64,000 nt of DNA from Variovorax sp. DXTD-1 (GTDB lineage: Bacteria; Pseudomonadota; Gammaproteobacteria; Burkholderiales; Burkholderiaceae_C): contig NZ_RWKH01000005.1 of assembly GCF_003984625.1 (NCBI RefSeq), forward strand, positions 171,233 through 235,232, written 5' to 3'. The position numbers and the translations under genes were made by a program. Position 1 is the first letter of the stretch, and each line of letters begins with the position of its first letter. The notes under the pieces are model-generated. The model saw only the letters and a list, made by a program, of their open reading frames with translations. It ran no database searches and had not been told where the DNA came from. This document shows positions 8,201-16,073 of the stretch, piece by piece.

Positions 8201-8971
8201 CCGGCGCCGCTGCAGCCGGTGGCCACGCAAAGCGCGGAGTGGAACCGCGGCGCCTACCTGGTCAACGGCCTGGGCCACTGCGGCGCCTGCCACACGCCGC
8301 GCAACGCGCTCGGTGCGGAGCAGGGCGGCAGTGCATTCCTTTCGGGCGCGATGATCGACGGCTGGGAAGCGCCCGCGCTCACCGGCTTTTCAAGATCGGC
8401 CGTGCCGTGGGATGCCGACGACCTCTACCGTTATCTGCGCCAGGGCCACACGCAGCGCCATGGCATCGCGGGCGGCCCCATGGCGGAGGTGGTGCGCGAA
8501 CTGGCGCAGGTGCCCGATGCCGACGTGCGCGCCATGGCCACCTACCTTGCCTCTTTCAACCCCGAGCCCGTGGCCCAGCCACAAGCCGTGGCGCAGCAAG
8601 TCGTCGACGCCGCCGCGGCGCGCACGCAGGGCCAGTTGCTCGGCCCGGCGCAGCGCATGTTCGACAGCGCCTGCGCGTCATGCCATCACGATGGCGACGG
8701 CCCCACGCTGCTCGGCGTGAACACGCCGCTTGCGCTGAACAGCAACCTCACGAGCACGCGGCCCGACAACCTGCTGCGCACCATTCTCGACGGCGTGCGC
8801 GCACCCGCAAGCCGCGACATCGGCTTCATGCCGGCGTTTCGCGAAGCACTCGACGACCGGCAGATTGCCGAACTTGCCGGCTACATGCGTGCGCGGTTCG
8901 CTCCGCAGGAGCCCGCGTGGACCGACCTGCAGGCGCAGGTGGCACGCGTGCGGGCGGCATCGGGGCGCTGA
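5219..8971 (+). CDS. nicB: Nicotinate dehydrogenase large subunit: molybdopterin domain fused to triheme cytochrome c (NicB-like)
   Basis: Catalytic subunit hydroxylating nicotinate to 6-hydroxynicotinate. Residues ~50-775 are the molybdenum hydroxylase fold (GHVDLGTGIQTAL; the usual catalytic Glu of GxGE at 739 in LGAGESS). Residues ~776-820 are a Gly/Pro-rich linker, ~821-843 a transmembrane helix (LFIGGIGLIAGLLGW), and 845-1250 a cytochrome part with CXXCH sites starting at 875 (CAVCH), 1021 (CGACH) and 1152 (CASCH). P. putida NicB (about 1187 residues) has the same Mo-plus-three-haem order, so the fusion is ancestral and not an annotation error; the 1250-residue length here is partly the linker. 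The haem domain must be exported, anchoring the enzyme at the inner membrane so electrons can reach the terminal oxidases. ATG 5219 follows GGGAGG. An N-terminal PAPSPAKG insert near residue 30 is also atypical. Confidence 0.86.
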   Translation: MTRRANLPRTRAEFLVADGVLLVVRETPPAPSPAKGQPTAVAGNPIEGDEILLAVWDDGSASALNGHVDLGTGIQTALAQIVAEELDLGMPCVRMMLGDTARAPNQGATIASASIQIHSQPLRLAAAQARAWLLARAAERLGAAADVLQIRNGVVRVIEEPDRRVTYADLLAGQRTVLRLDPGAQSKNPADYRIVGTRQPRVDIPAKLAGESVFVHDMRVPGMLHGRVVRPPYAGADHGDFIGNTLESVDESSIAHIPGIRAVVVIRDFVGIVAEREEHAEQALRELRVTWKPWPGMPDLSNLAQALRDNPSTQRLLVDEGDVDGALAAAAQPMHRTYVWPYQMHASIGPSCALADWQPQDGSGTQLRVWAGSQNPHVLRADLARLMGVDDVQVDVVRMEAAGCYGRNGADDVAADAALLARAVGAPVRVQLTREQEHAWEPKGAAQLMEVDGGLMADGRIAAYDFETSYPSNGAPTLALLLTRTIEPVAQAFEMGDRTARPPYGYDNLRVKVNDMAPIVRASWLRGVSALPSSFAHESYIDELATAAGVDPVQFRLRHLNDPRAVELVQATAQKAGWRMRTGPRENADGGLGAGGDILFGQGFAYARYIHSKWPGFGAAWAAWVADVEVNRKTGEVHVRRVVVGHDAGLMINPAGVEHQVHGNVIQTTSRALKEEVQFAPQQQGDGSNGGAQLPGVLPSGVVASREWGSYPIINFREVPVIEVMHMPRPGEPSLGAGESSSVPGTAAIANAIFDATGVRFREPPFTPEKVLAAWNREFLPPPLGEGGGGGERRSSGDAAVPPSQPSPRGGRGNAPWPRRKGLLATGAALFIGGIGLIAGLLGWRSAIAPVSLSAPVYSEATIERGRVLAALGDCAVCHTAPGGAANTGGRAMETPFGTLYTTNLTPDADTGLGRWSFSAFQRAMREGISRDGHHLYPAFPYTAFTKTSDDDLQALYAYFMSMPAVRAETPKAELKFPFSMRPLMAGWNALFHDPAPLQPVATQSAEWNRGAYLVNGLGHCGACHTPRNALGAEQGGSAFLSGAMIDGWEAPALTGFSRSAVPWDADDLYRYLRQGHTQRHGIAGGPMAEVVRELAQVPDADVRAMATYLASFNPEPVAQPQAVAQQVVDAAAARTQGQLLGPAQRMFDSACASCHHDGDGPTLLGVNTPLALNSNLTSTRPDNLLRTILDGVRAPASRDIGFMPAFREALDDRQIAELAGYMRARFAPQEPAWTDLQAQVARVRAASGR
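7554..7657. repeat. REP-like inverted pair embedded in frame within nicB
   Basis: A C-rich/G-rich palindrome at about 7554-7590 (CCCCCTCTGGGGGAGGG core) and an inverted partner at about 7621-7657 (CCCCCAGAGGGGGAAGGGG core) resemble the doublet found just upstream of nicB. Here they are translated, giving a low-complexity linker rich in Pro, Gly, Arg and Ser (PPPLGEGGGGGERR, then PSQPSPRGGRG) exactly between the molybdopterin domain and the transmembrane helix. The reading frame is preserved on both sides. Confidence 0.75.
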
Positions 8972-9024
8972 GACCGCCGGACTCGGGTCAGGCCATCCTC
9001 ACCGCGCCGATGGCGCCTCGGCAA

Positions 9025-10110
9025 TCAACTTGATCGTCTCGGCGCTTTTTGCAGCAGTTCCGAAAGCTGCGCCTTCCACCACGTTGCCTGCCCTGTGGTT
9101 CCGTGCCCGGTGGTCCGGTCGCTGGCCGGAATCAGGTAATAGCGGCCATTTTTCACGCGCTTCATTTCACGTTCCATGATGCCGGTCTCAGGCGGGTTGC
9201 GCTCGTCATCGGCCGCGTTGATGGCAAGCACGGCCGCCTGAATGCGCTCCAGCCCGGGTGATGGGTTGTAGTCGGCGGACGCTTCCCATTGGTAGAGGAT
9301 GTCGTTTGCATCCGCGGCAAAAGGGGCACTCAGGCGCGTCTCCAGCAGCTTGTCGGCCTGGGTCCGCGTCGGCGCGGCCTTGTACATCGCCAGGTTGCCG
9401 CCGTTGGTGGCCGTGGCGAAGAACACGGAGGCAAACTGCGCGCTGCGAGGCTGGGCGGTGTAGTTGCCGTTGTTCCACTCGGGATCCCTGCGGATGGACT
9501 CCGCCAGCAGCCGGCGCATCATCCAGTTGCGGCTGGACATCTCGGTGGGCTGGCACGCCATCGGCACCAGCGCGTCCATGGCGTTCGGGTACTTCACGCC
9601 CCACGTCCAGGCGTGCATGCCGCCCATGGAATTGCCGACGATCGCCCGAAGGTGCTTGACGCCAAGGTGCTCGGTCACGAGCCGGTACTGCGCGTCCACC
9701 ATGTCGTCGTAGTTGTAGCGGGGAAATCTGGCGCGCAGGCCGTCGGAGGGGCGGGCCGACTTGCCCGTTCCCAGACCGTCGGGAATGATGATGTAGTAGC
9801 GGGTGGCATCCAGCGGCTGGCCCACGCCGAAAAGCTCGCCGGCAAATGCGGGTGTCAACATGCTTGCCGCCGAGCCGGCGGTTCCATGCAGGATCAGCAC
9901 CGGCTCGCCGCTGGGTGTGCCAATGGTGACGTAGTTCAGGCGCAGTTCCGGCATGACCTGGCCGGTGTGAAAGCGAAAGTCCTTGGCGATCCAGCTGCCC
10001 TCCCTGGGCGGCGGGTAGTCGGCGGCGCGGCTCGTCAACGCGAGCATCGCGAGGCAGGAGTACAAGGCGGCCCGCAAGGCGAACCGGTTGAACTGCGGAT
10101 TGGCGGGCAT
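9025..10110 (-). CDS. Exported alpha/beta hydrolase related to homoserine O-acetyltransferase
   Basis: MetX-like alpha/beta hydrolase of 361 residues with a probable signal peptide (hydrophobic ~10-27, ending near TSRAA). The nucleophile elbow is GNSMGG with Ser161. Acid Asp301/302 (NAADDERN) and His336 (TTGHGTTG) complete a likely triad, and the oxyanion region is LHGTAGS. I start at 10110 because AGGAGA sits seven bases upstream; the frame extends further but without a ribosome site. MetX enzymes are cytoplasmic, so an exported copy next to catabolic genes is more likely a hydrolase or acyltransferase of unknown substrate. It converges with nicB with a 53-nt gap and no clear terminator. Confidence 0.82.
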   Translation of the reverse strand: MPANPQFNRFALRAALYSCLAMLALTSRAADYPPPREGSWIAKDFRFHTGQVMPELRLNYVTIGTPSGEPVLILHGTAGSAASMLTPAFAGELFGVGQPLDATRYYIIIPDGLGTGKSARPSDGLRARFPRYNYDDMVDAQYRLVTEHLGVKHLRAIVGNSMGGMHAWTWGVKYPNAMDALVPMACQPTEMSSRNWMMRRLLAESIRRDPEWNNGNYTAQPRSAQFASVFFATATNGGNLAMYKAAPTRTQADKLLETRLSAPFAADANDILYQWEASADYNPSPGLERIQAAVLAINAADDERNPPETGIMEREMKRVKNGRYYLIPASDRTTGHGTTGQATWWKAQLSELLQKAPRRSS

Positions 10111-10202
10111 GCGTTGTCTCCTGTGGTTTGAGCGCAATTTACCGCGAAAGCCACCTCTGCCGCGCGATGGAGGCGCCGGTCCTCGCCCCCGGCCGGGCGG
10201 AT

Positions 10203-10664
10203 TCAACCGGCCGTGTACGGCGTTTCGGGCACCTGCATGTGTAAGCTGGCATTGAGCATGTTCCACGAACGAATGGCGCAGACCGCGAAGGTGAGGTCCG
10301 CGATCTGCGCATCAGTGAAGTGCCGCTTCACGGCTTCGAAGTCCGCGTCGCTGGGCGTGCGCTGCGGCACCGCATTGACGGCCTCCGCCCAGTTGAACGC
10401 GGCGCGTTCGGCTTCGCTGAAGAAGCGCGCCGCCTCGCGCCAACCGGCTACAGCATTGACATGGCGAGGCTCCATGCCCTGCTTGATCAGATCGGCCCAG
10501 TGCATGTCGATGCAGAAAGCGCAGCCGTTGATCTGGCTGATGCGCAAGTTCACCAATTCACGCAGGCGCTTGTCCAGCGTGCTGCCGGCGGCGTGGGAGA
10601 ACTGGGCGCCGGCGCTTGCCGCGGCGGGCGCGAGGGCGTGGTAGTCGAGTCGGGCTGAGGACAT
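10203..10664 (-). CDS. AhpD-like carboxymuconolactone decarboxylase family protein
   Basis: Small all-helical protein of 153 residues of the CMD/AhpD family, with the redox motif CAFC at 48-51 and His55 (NGCAFCIDMH), preceded by ELVNLRISQI. Members act as alkylhydroperoxidases or peroxidase partners. The start at 10664 has AAGGAG upstream on the - strand. It is divergent from the MFS gene at 10882, so the 217-nt gap is a shared control region. Its 3' end faces the hydrolase gene on the same strand with about 90 nt between, so co-transcription is possible. Confidence 0.9.
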   Translation of the reverse strand: MSSARLDYHALAPAAASAGAQFSHAAGSTLDKRLRELVNLRISQINGCAFCIDMHWADLIKQGMEPRHVNAVAGWREAARFFSEAERAAFNWAEAVNAVPQRTPSDADFEAVKRHFTDAQIADLTFAVCAIRSWNMLNASLHMQVPETPYTAG

Positions 10665-10747
10665 TGTGAGCTCCTTGTAGCTTGAGGGTTTGGGGGAAAC
10701 ACCTCTTAGACGTGCGGGCACATTGTTTTGTGACAGGCGGCGGCAAT

Positions 10748-10763
10748 CTTGACGCAGGTCAAG
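10748..10763. promoter_or_regulatory. FNR/Anr-like palindrome in a divergent intergenic region
   Basis: The sequence CTTGACGCAGGTCAAG is a perfect 6-4-6 inverted repeat. Its core TTGAC-N4-GTCAA is one base per half away from the FNR/CRP-superfamily box TTGAT-N4-ATCAA. It lies 84 nt before the AhpD-like start and 119 nt before the MFS start, so it could serve either promoter. The match is direct; the regulator's identity is inferred. Confidence 0.55.
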
Positions 10764-10881
10764 AGCTTTTCCTGCGATCGCCCGGACATTGCCCCTTCGG
10801 ATCGATTGCATGCGAGTGCGGCGGTCCGATGGCTTTCCACAACTACAGACTCCACAAAGAGACAAAGGAAAGGTTCTCCTC

Positions 10882-12249
10882 ATGATCCCTCAGTCCAGGG
10901 ATGGCACGCCTTCGCGCGCAGCCATCGCAACCACTCCCCAGGTGGCCGCCACGGCCACTGCTACCGCCAGTACCACCACCACAGCCAGTACCGCCCCGAG
11001 CAGATCGTTGCGATGGGTGCAGCTCGCGCTGGGCATCGTCTGCATGGCGATGATCGCCAACGTGCAGTACGGCTGGACCCTGTTCGTCGCCCCGATGGAG
11101 GCCAAGCATCACTGGGGCCTCGGCGCGATCCAGATCGCCTTCTCGATCTTCGTCGTGGTGGAGACCTGGCTGGTGCCCGTCGAAGGCTGGCTGGTCGATC
11201 GCTTCGGCCCGCGCCCTGTCGTAGCCGCGGGCGCCGTGCTCGCCGCGATGGGCTGGATTCTCAATGCCTATGCCGACGGGCTGGCCATGCTCTACACAGC
11301 CGCCGTGATCTCCGGCGTCGGTGCCGGTTGCGTTTATGGCACCTGCGTCGGCAACGCGCTGAAGTGGTTTCCTGACAAGCGCGGCCTGGCCGCGGGTCTC
11401 ACGGCGGCCGGGTTCGGTGCCGGCGCAGCGCTCACCGTGATCCCGATTGCAAACATGATCCAGAGCACGGGCTACGAACACACCTTCGTGTACTTCGGCC
11501 TCCTCCAGGGAGGCTGCATCTTCCTGCTTGCGATGTTCATGGCGAAGCCCTTCGCCCCCAAGGGCGTGGCCGCGCAAACACGCCTGGTCATGACCAAGGT
11601 CGACTACACGCCCGGGCAGATGATGAAGACGCCCGTCTTCTGGCTCACCTACCTGCTGTTCGTGCTGGTGGCCGCCGGTGGACTGATGGCAACGGCAGAG
11701 ATCGGCCCCATCGCGAAAGACTTTCACATCGACAAGTTGCCGATGCACTTTCTCGGCATGTCGATGCCGCTGCTGACCATGACGCTTGCCATCGACAACC
11801 TGGCGAACGGCTTCACCCGGCCGCTGTGCGGCTTCGTCTCGGACAGGATCGGCCGCGAGAACACGATGCTGCTGGTCTTCGTCGGCGAAGGTTTGGCGCT
11901 GCTCGGCTTGAAGCTGTACGGCCATGAACCTGCGGCCTTCATGACCTTTGCGGCGCTCGTGTTCCTGTTCTGGGGCGAGATCTACTCGATCTTTCCGGCA
12001 TTGGTGGCCGACACCTTCGGCGGCAAGAATGCCGCGAGCAACGCGGGCACTATGTACACGGCCAAGGGCACCGCATCGCTGTTCGTGCCGCTGGGCTCGG
12101 TACTCGCCGCGGGCGGCAACTGGGACCGCGTCTTCCTGGTGGCTGCCGTCGTGTCGATCGGCGCTGGCATTGCCGCCAAGCTGCTCCTCGCACCGATGCG
12201 CCGGAGGACGATCGAGACGGGGAATGAGAACTCGGGACGAAGGCGCTGA
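10882..12249 (+). CDS. MFS transporter, oxalate/formate antiporter (OFA) type
   Basis: Major facilitator of 455 residues with about twelve hydrophobic segments. After a hydrophilic Thr/Ala-rich leader (residues ~5-45, TATATASTTTTAS) the core begins WVQLALGIVCMAMIANVQYGWTLF, which resembles OxlT-type carriers, followed by the A-loop DRFGPRPV and the second-half DRIGREN. The ATG at 10882 lies after AAAGGAAAGG; an in-frame upstream ATG at 10789 lacks support. OFA members exchange small monocarboxylates or dicarboxylates. The substrate is not evident. The unusual Thr-rich leader should be kept in mind if a shorter start is later proposed. Confidence 0.88.
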   Translation: MIPQSRDGTPSRAAIATTPQVAATATATASTTTTASTAPSRSLRWVQLALGIVCMAMIANVQYGWTLFVAPMEAKHHWGLGAIQIAFSIFVVVETWLVPVEGWLVDRFGPRPVVAAGAVLAAMGWILNAYADGLAMLYTAAVISGVGAGCVYGTCVGNALKWFPDKRGLAAGLTAAGFGAGAALTVIPIANMIQSTGYEHTFVYFGLLQGGCIFLLAMFMAKPFAPKGVAAQTRLVMTKVDYTPGQMMKTPVFWLTYLLFVLVAAGGLMATAEIGPIAKDFHIDKLPMHFLGMSMPLLTMTLAIDNLANGFTRPLCGFVSDRIGRENTMLLVFVGEGLALLGLKLYGHEPAAFMTFAALVFLFWGEIYSIFPALVADTFGGKNAASNAGTMYTAKGTASLFVPLGSVLAAGGNWDRVFLVAAVVSIGAGIAAKLLLAPMRRRTIETGNENSGRRR

Positions 12250-12357
12250 TTGCCGTACGCCCCTGCGGTGAGAACGGCCACAAGCGGACCTTCGCACCAA
12301 CTATGCTAGGCGGTCAAGAACAAATCCCGCCCGGCCACTGCCGGAGATAAGCCGACC

Positions 12358-13251
12358 ATGCACTCGACCGGAACTCTGCGCGGCATCACCGCGATGCTGT
12401 TGGCCTGCGCCTTCTTTGCCTGCATGGACGCACTGCTCAAGAGCCTGGCCGGACACTACCCGCCCGTGCAAGTGATGGCCCTGCGCGGACTCACGGCGCT
12501 GCCTCTGGTGTGCCTGTACATCGCGTGGCGACGCGAGGCAGCAGGCGTTTTCGGCCGTCGGCTGCGTTGGCGCCTGCACTTGCTGCGCACCGCGCTGAAC
12601 ATGACGATGCTTGTGCTCTTCGTCCATGGCCTGAAGACCCTGGGCCTGGCAGAGGCCTACACACTCACTTTCATCGCTCCGCTGCTGATGGTGCTCATCG
12701 CCGTGCCCATGCTGGGCGAGTCGGTCCAGCCGCGGCACTGGGTCGCCATCGGGCTGGGCTTCGTCGGTGTCGTGATCGCGCTGCGGCCCGAGCAGGGAGC
12801 CTTCCTCTCGGTGGGCGCTCTGGCGATCCTGGTGGCCGCAGTCTGCTACGCGCTGTCGAACATGCTGGGCCGACTCATCAGCCGCACTGAATCGAGCGCC
12901 GCCCTGGTCTTCTGGACCACCGCCGGCATGGCTGTGGGCGGTTGCCTGCTATCGGCCCCGCAATGGGTGCCCATACAGGCTCAACACACGTGGGTGCTGG
13001 CGGGTTTGGCCATCAGCGGCTTTCTGGGGCAGATGGCCATCGCCGAAGCCTTCCGCCACGGCCAGGCCGCTGCCATCGCCCCCTTCGAATACAGCGCCCT
13101 CGCCTGGGCGCTTCTGCTGGACTGGGCATTCTGGCAAGCCACGCCCGATGCATGGACGCTGGGTGGTGGCGCGTTGATCGTTGCGAGCGGACTGTGGCTG
13201 GCGCGAATCGAGGCGCCAGGAGCCGCGCAGCAAAAGCGGCAGACCGCCTGA
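12358..13251 (+). CDS. EamA/DMT-family permease
   Basis: Drug/metabolite transporter superfamily protein, 297 residues, ten hydrophobic segments in two EamA halves (first ~10-140, second ~150-285). Typical motifs are FFACMDALLKSLAG near the N-terminus and ALRGLTALPL at helix 2. GGAGATAA precedes the ATG. Related proteins export metabolites such as amino-acid derivatives or nucleosides. No neighbouring gene clarifies the substrate. It converges with the ankyrin gene. Confidence 0.9.
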   Translation: MHSTGTLRGITAMLLACAFFACMDALLKSLAGHYPPVQVMALRGLTALPLVCLYIAWRREAAGVFGRRLRWRLHLLRTALNMTMLVLFVHGLKTLGLAEAYTLTFIAPLLMVLIAVPMLGESVQPRHWVAIGLGFVGVVIALRPEQGAFLSVGALAILVAAVCYALSNMLGRLISRTESSAALVFWTTAGMAVGGCLLSAPQWVPIQAQHTWVLAGLAISGFLGQMAIAEAFRHGQAAAIAPFEYSALAWALLLDWAFWQATPDAWTLGGGALIVASGLWLARIEAPGAAQQKRQTA

Positions 13252-13306
13252 GCCGCTGCCAAGTGCGCCGGCTAGGCCTCATGCTTTTGCGGCAATCGCC
13301 AAGGCG

Positions 13307-14953
13307 TCAAGCAGCGGCGCCGAGCAGCGCATCCGCGACGTCGTCCGCGAACCGATAGCGCTTGTCTCCGATCAGGACGATGTCCGATCCGTTCGGATCC
13401 GGCCGCGCAGGCGGCAGGCCATGTGCGCACAAGGCCCCTGCGCAGCCGACCCAGTCACCGCCTTCGACCGGTTCGTTGAGCGATGCCCAGGACAGGCTGC
13501 CGCAAACGTTGTCGCCGAAGCCGTGCATCGTCCGCCAATCGGCGCCGTGCTCCAGCAGAAAGTGCGTGAGCGCTGCATCACCACGGAAAACAGCGTGGTT
13601 GAGCGCTGAGGCGTCGATGTCGCCACCGCGGATCTCGATCGGCCACCCGCACGTCACCATCGCCTTGACGGCGGCAACGCACCCCTGCGCAGCGAGTTCG
13701 GGGAGCATGCGCAGCCGGGCATCGTCAAGGGCGTCGATCACGCCCGGGTGGGCCTGCTGAATTGCGCGAGCCGATTCCGCATCGCCGCGCGCGCAGGCAG
13801 CCACGAATGCTTCATCCGCTGCAAGCGGCTCACGGTGCGCGCCTGCACGCTCCAGGAGCGCGGCAACCTCGGCTTGCCCGAAGCGAAGCGCCAATGTGCG
13901 GGCCGGAACGCCATCCGGTGTGCGCGCGTCCGCCTTCGCGCCGGCCGCAAGCAGGGCTTGCACATGAGCAGGCGAGCGGCGGCGGCGGATCGCCCACAGC
14001 AGCGGCGATCCCCAATCGGATGTAGGCGGAGCCAGCGGTGGCTCGTTGGGGTCGCCACCGTGATCGAGCAGCAGTTGCAATACGTTGGCGTCGTCGAGAT
14101 CGAGCGCGCGATACATCGCGTTCGAGCCGGGAATCCGCGCGCCGGCATCGAGCAGCAGCTTGGTGCACGCGGGCGCTTCGAGTGAGTGGTAGAGAGACTC
14201 GCCATCGTTCGGATCCGCGCCGGCCTCGAGCAGAAGCCGGGTCAGCTCCGGATCGAAAGCCTTGCCCGCGGCGCCATAGAGCGCCGACAGCCGCTCTGTG
14301 GCCGAAGGCGCCTCGAGCGAAGCCGGAGGCCAACGGTTGCCGACGGACTGGTTGGGCGACGCGCCGGCGGCCAGCAGGAAACTCGCGCAACTGCGCAACC
14401 GCTCTCGAAAGCCCGGCCGGCTTGCCAGCCCCGAATGGGTCACCGCCACCAGCGGGGGCAGGCGCAGCGGCCCACCCTCGCGGTGGACCCATGCGGGATC
14501 GTGCAGCGTCGCGCGACGGAGGCGAGCCTCGTCCCCGACGGCACAAGCCAGGTATGGATCGTCGCCGGGCAGCGTCGGGTTCTCGATGAGCAACCGTTCG
14601 GCCACGGCGGGCCGATGGGCGTTGTTGCCGCCAGCGACGTCGCCGGCATAGACCATGGACAGCCATCGGCGCACCGCCAGGCTCGGATCGTCGGCGAGCG
14701 CGCGGCGTGCATGCACGAAGAGCTGCAGGTCGGCCCAAGAGGGAAAGCCATGCTCCCGCGCCAGGCACGACTGTGCATCGTGCAGGCGCAAGGACATGGC
14801 GAGCAGGTCCTTGTTCTCCTTGCCGCGAGCCGCAGGCAGAGATTCGCGGAATCGCTGCATCACCGCGGCATCTTCGCGACGATAAAGGGTGAGCAATTCC
14901 TTGGCCTGCTTCTTCAATTGGCCAATGTCGGGACGAGGGGGAACGCGCTTCAT
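13307..14953 (-). CDS. Ankyrin-repeat protein
   Basis: Soluble 548-residue protein. Residues ~1-90 form a helical head (QLKKQAKELLTLYRRED, then HDAQSCLAREHGFPSWADLQ) seen in a bacterial ankyrin family. From ~150 onward come several degenerate ankyrin repeats with the ELTRLLLEAGADPND, NVLQLLLDHGGDPNE and LTHFLLEHGADW signatures. ATG 14953 is preferred over the GTG at 14959 because the GGAGG ribosome site is correctly spaced only for the ATG. Function is presumably protein binding; no partner is evident. Confidence 0.88.
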   Translation of the reverse strand: MKRVPPRPDIGQLKKQAKELLTLYRREDAAVMQRFRESLPAARGKENKDLLAMSLRLHDAQSCLAREHGFPSWADLQLFVHARRALADDPSLAVRRWLSMVYAGDVAGGNNAHRPAVAERLLIENPTLPGDDPYLACAVGDEARLRRATLHDPAWVHREGGPLRLPPLVAVTHSGLASRPGFRERLRSCASFLLAAGASPNQSVGNRWPPASLEAPSATERLSALYGAAGKAFDPELTRLLLEAGADPNDGESLYHSLEAPACTKLLLDAGARIPGSNAMYRALDLDDANVLQLLLDHGGDPNEPPLAPPTSDWGSPLLWAIRRRRSPAHVQALLAAGAKADARTPDGVPARTLALRFGQAEVAALLERAGAHREPLAADEAFVAACARGDAESARAIQQAHPGVIDALDDARLRMLPELAAQGCVAAVKAMVTCGWPIEIRGGDIDASALNHAVFRGDAALTHFLLEHGADWRTMHGFGDNVCGSLSWASLNEPVEGGDWVGCAGALCAHGLPPARPDPNGSDIVLIGDKRYRFADDVADALLGAAA

Positions 14954-15210
14954 GGACACCTCCGTGCATCAGATGCCGATGACCCGCAGTGTCGGCTGCA
15001 CAAAAGGCGTGGATGGGAGATGGAGGCAAGTGGGTTCAACCCTTCCCGCGGGCCCGGGCGCGTCTTGCACGCGAAAGAATCATAAAACATACGGGTGCGG
15101 CGCGGACTTCTCGTGCCTGCTGCTGCAGGCATTTTCTTGTACCGGACCCTGAGGTTACAGTCGGCAAAAGAGCCGGACGCCGAGCGTCCGATCCACATGA
15201 AAAGGCACGT

Positions 15211-15567
15211 ATGGATTCGCCGCTGGGAACCGTCATCATCTACGCCAGGGACATGCAAAAGGCGGCTGCCTTCTATGCCCGCTATTTCGGATTTCTCACA
15301 GATGGTGAGGTCGTCGACGGCTTGATCGAGCTGAAGCATCCGGCCGGCGGCGCCGGCATGCTCATCCATCAAGCAGCCAAGTCCGTGAAGCTTGGGCAAG
15401 TGGTAGAAGCGGACGGTCATGTCCTCGGCACAATCCCGCCACAGCCAGAATTTGCCCGCTCCGCATTCCAGCAGATTGCAGGAATGCGAAGCTCGATACC
15501 TTCGACTGGCAGACGCCTGCGTTCTACCGAAAGCATCGGCTGCGGTGAAGGACATCCACCCGAGTAA
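15211..15567 (+). pseudogene. VOC (glyoxalase/bleomycin-resistance) family gene, 3' half replaced
   Basis: The first ~64 residues (SPLGTVIIYARDMQKAAAFY, then HPAGGAGMLIHQAAK) are a clear VOC N-terminal half. After KLGQV the expected second beta-alpha-beta module is absent and the reading continues 54 residues as unrelated sequence to a stop at 15567. Part of that DNA is a GNAT remnant in another frame. A VOC domain needs both halves for its metal site, so this copy is unlikely to be active. It looks like the junction of two deleted genes. Confidence 0.65.
15474..15548 (+). pseudogene. Remnant of a GNAT acetyltransferase C-terminus
   Basis: In the frame beginning at 15474 the DNA reads DCRNAKLDTFDWQTPAFYRK followed by HRLR and a stop. 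The pattern LDTF(x)WQ(x)P(x)FYR(x) is the C-terminal strand-helix signature of GNAT acetyltransferases. No upstream GNAT sequence exists in this frame, so only about 24 codons survive. It overlaps the 3' part of the broken VOC gene. Confidence 0.5.
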
Positions 15568-15606
15568 ACTCCGCGGCTTTTCGTTTCTGTAGAGGAGCGG
15601 CTTGCG

Positions 15607-16002
15607 ATGGCTGTCTTAGGCACCGGCCCTTACTTCCACGGCACGCGGGCGGATCTCCAGGTGGGCGACCTGCTCACCGCAGGCTTCCGTTCAAACTACG
15701 ACGGCGACGTCGTGATGAACCACATCTACTTCACCGCCTGGCCAAAGGGCGCCGGGCTGGCCGCCGAAATGGCGAAGGGAGATGGACGTTGCCGCGTCTA
15801 CATCGTCGAGCCCACGGGCGCCTTCGAGGACGACCCCAACGTCACCGACAAGAAGTTTCCGGGCAATCCCACACGCTCGTACCGCAGCCGGGAGCCGCTT
15901 CGTATCGTCGGCGAACTCGAGATCTGGGAACCCTTTGACGCGGAGTACATCCGGCAACTCAGGGAGCGCGTACGCACAGGCATGGGGGAGATCATCAACT
16001 GA
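15607..16002 (+). CDS. arr: Rifampin ADP-ribosyltransferase (Arr family)
   Basis: Transfers ADP-ribose from NAD+ to rifamycins, inactivating them. The 131-residue protein is typical for Arr: the N-terminal HGT motif with His11 (YFHGTRADL), Tyr41 in HIYFTA, and the acidic FEDDPN segment around 73-77 that supplies the catalytic Asp, followed by DKKFPGNPTRSYRSREPLR. GAGGAG precedes the ATG. It lies in an accessory patch full of debris and may be transferred. Chromosomal arr homologues are common in environmental bacteria; activity against rifampin is expected but not proven by sequence. Confidence 0.9.
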   Translation: MAVLGTGPYFHGTRADLQVGDLLTAGFRSNYDGDVVMNHIYFTAWPKGAGLAAEMAKGDGRCRVYIVEPTGAFEDDPNVTDKKFPGNPTRSYRSREPLRIVGELEIWEPFDAEYIRQLRERVRTGMGEIIN

Positions 16003-16073
16003 ATGCAGAGCGGTTGTCGCTCTCCTCTTGCACGATCAAGGCGAGCGTTCTTCGCGCCGTTCTTCTGGCCGGA

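Noticed and set aside
9025..10110. NicD-type N-formylmaleamate deformylase
   Set aside because: The protein is longer, has a signal peptide and MetX-like sequence, unlike cytoplasmic NicD.
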